Position numbers and translations under genes: made by a program
The notes under the pieces: model-generated
What the model was told of the DNA's origin: nothing
Seen by the model: the letters and a program-made list of their open reading frames with translations, nothing else
The model's database searches: none
Shown here: positions 38,327-44,154 of the stretch, one piece after another
Layout of the letters: each line of letters begins with the position of its first letter
Position numbering within the stretch: position 1 is the first letter of the stretch
NCBI GenBank assembly: GCA_028277885.1
Contig: JANQFK010000024.1
Location: forward strand, 1 to 44,154
Direction: 5' to 3'
DNA length: 44,154 nt
DNA from: Myxococcota bacterium
GTDB lineage: Bacteria; Myxococcota_A; UBA9160; UBA6930

Positions 38327-39103
38327 GTGATCCGAGCCCTCGTCCTCATGCTGGCCGGCGCCCTCGGTCTGGGACTGCTTCCGCGAGCCGGCGGGGCCGA
38401 GTCCGCCCTCGTGCTGCCCCTGCCCGACGAGTTCGGCGAGATCGACGCGGGCACCTTCGACGAGAAGGGGGCCCGGGTCGGGGACGCCCGGCTGCGCGTG
38501 GTGCAGCTGCCGGGAGGCGACGTCCAGCTCGAGGCTCGCAGCGGGATCGAGGGCTCGGCCGAGATGCTCGTGACCGCGCACCTGCGCCCCACGGCCGACG
38601 GCCAGGGTCTGCGTCTCATCTCCCAGAGCTCCCAGTCGAAGGACGAGCAGGGCCGCCCCCTCGGTATCCTCGCCATCGACCACCTGCGCCGGGAGGCGAG
38701 CTGCACGCCGCCTTCGGGCGGCGAGCCCCAGAGGCTGGCGCTCCCGACCCCGGACCGGGTCGTGAACGTCCCCCACAACCTGCTGTTCCAGTCCCTGGCC
38801 TCGGGCGACACCGACGAGATCCACTTCCAGATCGTGCTCTGCCGCTCCGGGGCGCGCATCATCAACGCGCGGGCCAAGGTGGTCGAGGGCGAAGGCTCGG
38901 TCGTGGAGGTGCGCTACGACATGGACCTCGGCCCGCTGCTCTCCAAGATCGCGGCGCCCTTCATGCCGCGCCTCTCGGTCTGGTTCGACCCCGCCGCCCA
39001 GGGCGGCTGGGTGGGCCAGCGCTTCCCGCTCTTCTCCCAGGGCCCCACCGTCATCGTGGTGCGCTCGGGCTTCGACTCCCAGGTCCTCGGCACCGCCCGC
39101 TAG
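38327..39103 (+). CDS. Exported protein of unknown function
   Basis: 258 residues. N-terminal signal peptide (MIRALVLMLAGALGLG, then PRAGGAES). The mature part is beta-rich with conserved-looking segments (LISQSSQSKDEQGRPLG, VVNVPHNLLFQSLASGDTDE) and two cysteines that could form a disulfide. I recognise no family. It sits between the C25 protein and the vWA protein on the same strand, all exported; each gene has its own upstream region, so co-regulation is only a guess. GTG 38327 is chosen for the signal peptide; ATG 38349 would shorten it. Confidence 0.75.
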   Translation: MIRALVLMLAGALGLGLLPRAGGAESALVLPLPDEFGEIDAGTFDEKGARVGDARLRVVQLPGGDVQLEARSGIEGSAEMLVTAHLRPTADGQGLRLISQSSQSKDEQGRPLGILAIDHLRREASCTPPSGGEPQRLALPTPDRVVNVPHNLLFQSLASGDTDEIHFQIVLCRSGARIINARAKVVEGEGSVVEVRYDMDLGPLLSKIAAPFMPRLSVWFDPAAQGGWVGQRFPLFSQGPTVIVVRSGFDSQVLGTAR

Positions 39104-39156
39104 CGCGCCGGCCCCCGCGGCCCGCCGTGCGTCACCCCCGACCGGCCCCGGGCCCC

Positions 39157-39162
39157 TATACT
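39157..39162 (+). promoter_or_regulatory. -10 box just before the vWA gene
   Basis: TATACT, 5 of 6 match to TATAAT, 6 nt before ATG 39169. GAGGTG lies between box and ATG, too close for a normal ribosome-binding site, consistent with a leaderless start. Confidence 0.45.
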
Positions 39163-39168
39163 GAGGTG

Positions 39169-40440
39169 ATGCGCCCCGTTCCCCTCCAACGGTGGCTGGC
39201 GGCTCTCTCGGTCTGCCTGGGTGCCGCCTGGCTGCCGGTCGCGGCCGCGGCCGAGGAGCAGGTCTGGCTGGACCTGCTGCGACCCGAAGGGGCCCTCTCC
39301 GGGCCCCTCGCCCTGGCCCCGGTCGAGGGCTGGGCCACCACGGGCGCCGGCGGCCACGACGTCGTGCTGGTGCTCGACGTCTCGGGCTCCACCCTGCTGC
39401 CCTCGGGCGACGACGTGGACGGCGACGGCAAGGTGGGGCGCAAGCTGCGCTCGGCCGACGACCCGCTGCGCAGCTTCAACCCGCGGCGCCTGTGCAGCGA
39501 CCCCGGCGACAGCGTGCGCGCCGCCGAGATCGCCGCGGCGCGGCGCTTCGTCGACGCCCTGGACCCGGACCACACCCGCCTCGGTCTCGTCGTGTTCGCC
39601 GACTCGGCCGAGGAGCGCGCCCCGGTCGGCGCCTCGCGGGAGCGCCTCGAGGCGGAGCTCGACCGGCTGGCCCGCGAGGCCGACTTCGGCTGGGCGGCGA
39701 CGAACCTGGCCGGGGCCCTCGACCGGGCGGGGGAGTCGCTGGCCGCCGCGGCGGAGCCCGTGCCCTCGGCTCCCGGGGCCGCCGGCCGCCGGCGCTGGAT
39801 CGTGATCCTCTCCGACGGGACTCCGAACCTCCCCGGCAATCCGCGGCGCGCCGCCGACGAGGCGCGGGCCCGGCTGGGCGGCGCCGTCGACCAGGGCATC
39901 CGCATCCACGCCTTCGCGCTGGGCCTCCAGGTGATGGAGGACGGCCAGGTCTTCCGGGAGATCTCCGAGGCCACCGGGGGCCGCTTCGCCTGGGTGAAGC
40001 GGCCGGCCGACGTCGTGGCGCGGCTCGCCGACGTGGACCTCTCGGGCGTCGCCGAGATCGAGGTGCGCAACGCCAGCACCGGCGAGGCGGGACGCGCCGT
40101 GCGCGTCTCCCCCGACGGCCGCTTCGACGGCGTGGTCCCGATCTCCCCCGGCGAGAACCGCATCCGCGTCACCGCCCGCGGACCGCGCGGATCCGAGTCC
40201 GTCACCGAGCGCGTCGTGCACTTCGACCCGCGCGAGGCCGACGGCCCGGAGGAGCGGCGCGCCGCCGACGCGACCCTCGAGTGGCTGCGCTCGCGCACCG
40301 AGGCCCTCGAGCTCGGCCTGCACGTGGAGCGCGAGCGGACCCAGGCCCGGGACGTGCGCTTCGAGGCCGAGGGCGCGGCCTCCGAGATGGCGGCGGACGC
40401 CGCCCCCGAGCGCGGAGACGTCTCGGCGCCGCGACCCTGA
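39169..40440 (+). CDS. Exported von Willebrand factor A-domain protein
   Basis: 423 residues. Signal peptide with cleavage near AAAAEE. The vWA domain runs about 62-310 with a full MIDAS: DVSGST (Asp70, Ser72, Ser74), Thr in WAATNLAG, and Asp in LSDGTPN. A loop insertion after the first motif carries DVDGDGKVG, a calcium-loop (dockerin/EF-hand-like) sequence. A beta domain follows (VAEIEVRNASTGEAG, SPGENRIRVTARGP), then an Arg/Glu-rich helix. vWA domains bind protein partners through the metal; the partner is unknown. Confidence 0.87.
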   Translation: MRPVPLQRWLAALSVCLGAAWLPVAAAAEEQVWLDLLRPEGALSGPLALAPVEGWATTGAGGHDVVLVLDVSGSTLLPSGDDVDGDGKVGRKLRSADDPLRSFNPRRLCSDPGDSVRAAEIAAARRFVDALDPDHTRLGLVVFADSAEERAPVGASRERLEAELDRLAREADFGWAATNLAGALDRAGESLAAAAEPVPSAPGAAGRRRWIVILSDGTPNLPGNPRRAADEARARLGGAVDQGIRIHAFALGLQVMEDGQVFREISEATGGRFAWVKRPADVVARLADVDLSGVAEIEVRNASTGEAGRAVRVSPDGRFDGVVPISPGENRIRVTARGPRGSESVTERVVHFDPREADGPEERRAADATLEWLRSRTEALELGLHVERERTQARDVRFEAEGAASEMAADAAPERGDVSAPRP

Positions 40441-40456
40441 AGCCGGCCCGACGCGA

Positions 40457-40795
40457 TCAGGCGGTCAGCGGCACCGGCTCGGCCCGGCTCCAGCGCTCGA
40501 GCCAGGCGTCGATCCCCTGCGGCCCGAGGGCCCCGTCGTGGAGCAGCTCGCCCACGGCGCGCAGGTTGGCGCCCGAGAGCGAGAACAGGTCCGTGACGGC
40601 CGCGATGCCCGTGCCGTCCCACAGCGCCCAGCAGGTGAGCACGAGGACGGCGGACTCGCGGGGCAGCGCGTCGAGCCGGGTGCGGCGCTGCGCGGCCAGG
40701 TCGGGGCCGGCGGGGCCCCACAGCTCGCGCATCCCGACGCGAGCCAGCAGGGCCCTGCAGACCGCCGACCGCTGGCGATCGTTGCGAAACACCAT
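40457..40795 (-). CDS. Small protein of unknown function
   Basis: 112 residues, no signal peptide or TM segment. It looks real: GGAGG lies 9 nt before ATG 40795, and the composition is that of a folded helical protein (LLARVGMRELWGP, SAVLVLTCWALWDG, ITDLFSLS-like helices). I do not recognise a family. It is divergent from the WS/DGAT gene; a CRP-type palindrome lies between the two, 86 bp from its start. An antisense frame of similar length here lacks a ribosome-binding site. Confidence 0.7.
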   Translation of the reverse strand: MVFRNDRQRSAVCRALLARVGMRELWGPAGPDLAAQRRTRLDALPRESAVLVLTCWALWDGTGIAAVTDLFSLSGANLRAVGELLHDGALGPQGIDAWLERWSRAEPVPLTA

Positions 40796-40880
40796 GGAGC
40801 GGAACCTCCCCCCGGACCGGGAATCGCTGGCGGGGGAACCCGGCCTCCCCCCTGCAATGCACCCGGCGAGAGAACGCTTC

Positions 40881-40896
40881 CGTGACGGGGATCACA
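40881..40896. promoter_or_regulatory. CRP-type palindrome in the divergent small-protein/WS-DGAT region
   Basis: CGTGA-N6-TCACA (CGTGACGGGGATCACA), matching 9 of 10 key bases of the CRP consensus. The site upstream of lpxC shares CGTGACG, GG and TCACAG at the same positions. It lies about 87 bp upstream of the WS/DGAT -10 box, suitable for activation from upstream. Confidence 0.55.
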
Positions 40897-40982
40897 GTTG
40901 CGTGTGAGCACCGCGATTCCCCCTGCCGACGAGGGGTCCCCCCCACGCCTCGGCGGACGCGGACGCCCGCGCGAGGCTGGCC

Positions 40983-40988
40983 TACCCT
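40983..40988 (+). promoter_or_regulatory. -10 box for leaderless start of the WS/DGAT gene
   Basis: TACCCT, 8 nt before GTG 40997, preceded by GGCC. No clear -35, though CGGACG lies at roughly the right place. Confidence 0.4.
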
Positions 40989-40996
40989 CTCGCACG

Positions 40997-42403
40997 GTGA
41001 GCCTGGTTCCGCACACAGCCGCGCCCAGCCGGATGACCGGCACCGACGCGCTCTTCTGGTACGCGGAGAGCGCGCTGCCGATCTTCCGGCCGATCATCGG
41101 CGGCCTCTACGTGCTCGACCACGAGCCCGACGCCGGCGTGCTGCGTGCGCGCCTCGACGCGGCCCTCGCCCGGGTGCCGCGCCTGCGCCAGCGCGTCCTC
41201 GAGGCGCCGCTGCATCTCGGCCTGCCGGAGTGGGTGGACGACCCGCACTTCGACCCGCGCTACCACCTGCGCCACTTCGAGCTGCCGGAGCCCGGCACGC
41301 GTCGCCAGCTCCTCGACCTGGTCGCCACGCTGCTCGGCACGCCCCTCGACCGCGAGCGCCCGCCCTGGGAGACCTACTGGATCGGCGGGCTCGACGACGG
41401 CCGGGCCGCGTACTTCTTCAAGATGCACCACTGCCTGGTGGACGGCGTCGGCGCCGTCGCGATCCTGAACGCGCTCACCAGCGCGGCGCCGGGGGAGCTG
41501 CCCGACGTGGCGCCCCACGAGAGCGGCCGCCGCGCCGAGCGCGGGACCCTGGCGCGGCTCACCTCCCTGGCCCTCGACAACGCCGGCGCCGCCGCGCGCC
41601 TGGCCCGCGACGCCGCCACCACGCCGCTGCGCGCCCTGGCCCAGCCGCGTCGCACCTACGAGAGCCTGGCCCGCACCGCCCGCGGGCTGCGCGGCGCCGC
41701 CGTGAGCCTGGCGACGCCCTCGGTGCCGGACCCGCTGGCGGTGCCCGGCTCGGGGCTGTCCCGCCGCCTCGACGTGCTCGACCTCTCGATCCCGCGGCTG
41801 CGCAAGATCAAGGCGCCCCTCGGCGTCACCTTGAACGACCTGGTGCTGGCGGTCCTGACCGGCGCCATCGCGAGCTACCACCGCGAGCGCGGCGTGCACT
41901 GCGAGCGGCTGAACTGCCTGGTGCCCATGAACCTGCGCAGCCGCCGGGAGCGCGATGCCCTGGGCAACCGGGTGGGGAACTTCACCGTGGTGCTGCCCGT
42001 GGGCGAGCCGGACCGCGCCCGGCGCCTGGCCGCCATCACGGACCAGACCCGCGCCGCGAAGGGCGACCAGCGCGGCGCATCGGCGCCGCTGCTCGCCGAC
42101 CTGCTGGCCCTGGCGCCGGGGCCCGCCCTCGGCTGGCTCGCCCGCAGCAGCCTGGGCCGCATCAACGTGGCCTGCACCAACGTGCCGGGCGTCGGCGAGC
42201 GCCGCTACATCGGGGACGCCGCCGTCGAGGCCATCTACCCCTTCGCGAGCGTGGTGGAGGGCACGCCCCTGGTCGTCGCCCTGCTCTCCTACGCCGACAC
42301 CCTGCACGTCGGGATCGACACCGACCCCGAGGCGATCCCGGAGCCCTCGCGCATCGCCGCGCTCCTCGCCGAGGAGCTCGACGCCCACGAGGCGCTGCCC
42401 TGA
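40997..42403 (+). CDS. Wax ester synthase/diacylglycerol acyltransferase (WS/DGAT)
   Basis: 468 residues. Makes wax esters or triacylglycerol from acyl-CoA and an alcohol or diacylglycerol at the membrane or lipid-body surface. Active site HHxxxDG: His144-His145, Asp149-Gly150 in MHHCLVDG. Also PPWETYWIGGL, the NDLVLAVLTGAI and PMNLRSRRERDALGNRVGNF segments, and NVPGVGERRYIGDA near the end, all typical. GTG 40997 fits the TACCCT upstream; ATG 41033 (MTGTDALFW) is an alternative start nearer the usual N-terminus. Convergent with the sulfotransferase, 18 bp apart. Confidence 0.92.
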   Translation: MSLVPHTAAPSRMTGTDALFWYAESALPIFRPIIGGLYVLDHEPDAGVLRARLDAALARVPRLRQRVLEAPLHLGLPEWVDDPHFDPRYHLRHFELPEPGTRRQLLDLVATLLGTPLDRERPPWETYWIGGLDDGRAAYFFKMHHCLVDGVGAVAILNALTSAAPGELPDVAPHESGRRAERGTLARLTSLALDNAGAAARLARDAATTPLRALAQPRRTYESLARTARGLRGAAVSLATPSVPDPLAVPGSGLSRRLDVLDLSIPRLRKIKAPLGVTLNDLVLAVLTGAIASYHRERGVHCERLNCLVPMNLRSRRERDALGNRVGNFTVVLPVGEPDRARRLAAITDQTRAAKGDQRGASAPLLADLLALAPGPALGWLARSSLGRINVACTNVPGVGERRYIGDAAVEAIYPFASVVEGTPLVVALLSYADTLHVGIDTDPEAIPEPSRIAALLAEELDAHEALP

Positions 42404-42421
42404 GGCGCGGGCCGGGGCCGC

Positions 42422-43372
42422 TCAGGGGTGGGCGGCGCCCACCAGGGCGCGGCGCCCCTCCTCGAGCCAGCGGGCGCAGTCGGGGCAGAGGGCGCGCCGC
42501 TTCAGGTCCGCGTAGGCGGCGAGGTCCTCGTCGGTCAGCGCCCCGCGCCAGCGGCCGTTGGTGCCCTGGTTGATGAACCGGCGCGCGCCGCCCTTCCAGA
42601 ACCGGCTCGCCTGGCCGACCACGCTCTCCGCCCGGGCCTTCATGGTGTCGAAGCGGGTCGCCTCGACGACCCGGGCGAGGACCTCGTCGGAGACGGGGAT
42701 CTCCAGGAAGTCGGCGACGCGCCGGATCTCCTCGGCGGGGCGGGCCAGCAGGTCCGCGTAGTGGACGAAAAGGAGGTTGGGCAGGTGGCGGTAGTCGAAC
42801 CAGGTCTGGGCGTGGTGGCTGGCGGAGAAGTAGGGCCAGCCCTCGGGCTCCCAGTCGAACCAGCCCCGGCGGATCCACTGGCCCCAGAGCTCCCGGACGT
42901 CGTCGGGACAGCGCGGGAACGGCTCCCCCACCAAGTGCGCCGGGTCGTTGAGGTCCTCGTAGGCCTCCTCGGAGTGGCCGCTGTAGTGGTTCCACAGGGA
43001 CATGAAGACGTCGCGCAGGTCGCGGCCCACGTAGACGTACTGCATGTCGGCCCGGTAGGGGATGCCGTCCAGGGCCAGGTGGGTCTTGAGGAAGCGGCGG
43101 TGGGTCTGGGCGGCGGTCAGCTCGACGATGTGGTCGAAGTCCCGGGTGCGCATGTCGACCCAGGGCGAGATGTCCATGATGGCGCCGGGGATCTCGCCGT
43201 CCTGGAAGATCAGGTTGGCGATGATGGTCTGCATCCAGGTGGTCCCCGACTTGTAGGCCGTGGTGACGAGGATGTCGCCGGGCCGGGTCTCGAAGCGGTC
43301 CCAGCGCGGGCTGTCGAGGTGGTGGTTCTCGTAGACGCGGGTGCGACGCGGCAGGCCGGCTTCGGGGCTCAC
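42422..43372 (-). CDS. PAPS-dependent sulfotransferase
   Basis: 316 residues, soluble. Transfers sulfate from PAPS to a hydroxyl or amine. 5'-phosphosulfate loop TAYKSGTTW near residue 40; 3'-phosphate motif YVGRDLRDVFMSLWNHY; FLKTHL with the catalytic-His region upstream; and a C-terminal FWKGGARRFINQGTNGRW resembling the conserved RKGxxGDW. GTG 43372 is chosen for AAGGAG 7 nt upstream; an ATG 30 nt earlier in frame comes right after TATGCT, a likely -10. The substrate is unknown; the lipid-making neighbour makes a lipid or sterol acceptor possible but unproven. Confidence 0.9.
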   Translation of the reverse strand: MSPEAGLPRRTRVYENHHLDSPRWDRFETRPGDILVTTAYKSGTTWMQTIIANLIFQDGEIPGAIMDISPWVDMRTRDFDHIVELTAAQTHRRFLKTHLALDGIPYRADMQYVYVGRDLRDVFMSLWNHYSGHSEEAYEDLNDPAHLVGEPFPRCPDDVRELWGQWIRRGWFDWEPEGWPYFSASHHAQTWFDYRHLPNLLFVHYADLLARPAEEIRRVADFLEIPVSDEVLARVVEATRFDTMKARAESVVGQASRFWKGGARRFINQGTNGRWRGALTDEDLAAYADLKRRALCPDCARWLEEGRRALVGAAHP

Positions 43373-43414
43373 GGGTCGGCTCCTTTCGATCAGCATACCG
43401 GAGCCCGAGACGGC

Positions 43415-43448
43415 GACGGCCCCGAGCCGTTGCTGGCTCGGGGCCGTC
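43415..43448 (-). terminator. Strong hairpin ending the rRNA operon
   Basis: Perfect 14-bp stem GACGGCCCCGAGCC with GGCTCGGGGCCGTC around a 6-nt loop, 9 bp beyond the 5S 3' end. No T-run follows. Confidence 0.7.
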
Positions 43449-43456
43449 TCAAGAGA

Positions 43457-43573
<117 letters not shown>

Positions 43574-43579
43574 AAAACA

Positions 43580-43653
43580 GGGTTCTCTGGACTTCGCGAC
43601 GGCGCAGCGCCGTCGCTGCGCGCGCTACCGGGCTGTCGCCCGTCCGCGCTTGC
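43580..43653 (+). repeat. Structured interspersed repeat, copy H, in the 23S-5S spacer
   Basis: GGGTTCTCTGGACTTCGC, hairpin GACGGCG/CGCCGTC, GCTGCGCGC, a larger second hairpin (GCGCG outer stem, GGGC-TGTC-GCCC inner), GCTTGC. Antisense to the rRNA. The rest of the 213-bp spacer has a hairpin near 43735-43756 (CGTCCGCC/GGCGAACG, one mismatch), perhaps for processing, and no tRNA. Confidence 0.8.
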
Positions 43654-43786
43654 GGATTTGCAGGTTTCGGCTGCAGGGCGCCGCGACCGTCACGTGCGGT
43701 CCTTGACCTTCGAATAGCTTTCCGGGTCCATGCTTCGTCCGCCTTTCGGCGAACGACGGGTCGCGCTCGACACACCCAGCGGGGAG

Positions 43787-44154
<368 letters not shown>

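Noticed and set aside
43654..43786. A tRNA in the 23S-5S spacer
   Set aside because: No cloverleaf or TTCGA-type T-arm pairing on either strand; only a short hairpin is present.

Overview
The window is a very GC-rich stretch of chromosome from a Gram-negative bacterium. lpxC shows a lipid A outer membrane. The giant TPR protein paired with a PilZ protein, the Hanks-type kinase, the ntrY/ntrX pair, the gingipain-like secreted protein with a C-terminal Gly-Cys/hydrophobic/Arg tail, and the wax-ester synthase together suggest a deltaproteobacterial or Myxococcota-like organism. That placement is inference from gene content; no phylogeny was run.

Layout. 1-2448 (-): 5' end of an NtrX-like regulator and the NtrY-like kinase. 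2681-10896 (+): a 2,623-residue TPR protein translationally coupled to a PilZ protein. 11226-14980 (-): lpxC, and upstream of it a membrane protein with a repeat scaffold and a C-terminal Ser/Thr kinase. 15330-18713 (-): the yebC-ruvC-ruvA-ruvB operon. 18914-22007 (+): an Hsp70 with a long acidic tail and a J-domain protein. 22587-24188 (+): Zn-ribbon/OB-fold protein plus thiolase-like enzyme behind a perfect palindromic operator. 24220-27100 (+): a lipoprotein fusing two thioredoxin folds to eight haem motifs, then a family-4 uracil-DNA glycosylase. 27174-29179: purE (-), aroE (+), and an isolated rplX-rpmG pair (-). 29342-31923: a sorbosone-dehydrogenase-like propeller with a haem domain (+), tail to tail with a metallo-beta-lactamase-fold hydrolase (-). 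32167-40440 (+): three exported proteins (C25 peptidase-like giant, unknown, vWA). 40457-43372: a small unknown protein (-), a WS/DGAT acyltransferase (+) and a sulfotransferase (-). 43457-44154 (-): 5S rRNA and the 3' end of 23S rRNA.

The most unusual content is between genes. An interspersed structured repeat occurs eight times. Each copy has an invariant head GGGCYTTCTGRACTTCGC, a hairpin of different sequence in each copy, an invariant GCTGCGCGC, a second variable hairpin, and GCTTGC. The stems keep pairing while changing sequence, which points to selection on, or generation through, a folded form. One copy encodes residues 6-25 of RuvB, one supplies the lpxC stop codon, two lie in a 111-bp tandem duplication, one is a composite, and one lies in the 23S-5S spacer. 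I do not recognise this family.

Other non-coding signals: a -10-like box (TACCCT, TACTCT, TATACT or TAGATT) 6-11 nt before the start codon of at least seven genes, suggesting frequent leaderless transcription; two nearly identical CRP-type palindromes (upstream of lpxC and of the WS/DGAT gene); a TetR-type palindrome; and six 11-bp direct repeats between the hydrolase and the C25 gene. Long antisense open frames are common here because of extreme third-position GC and were discarded.
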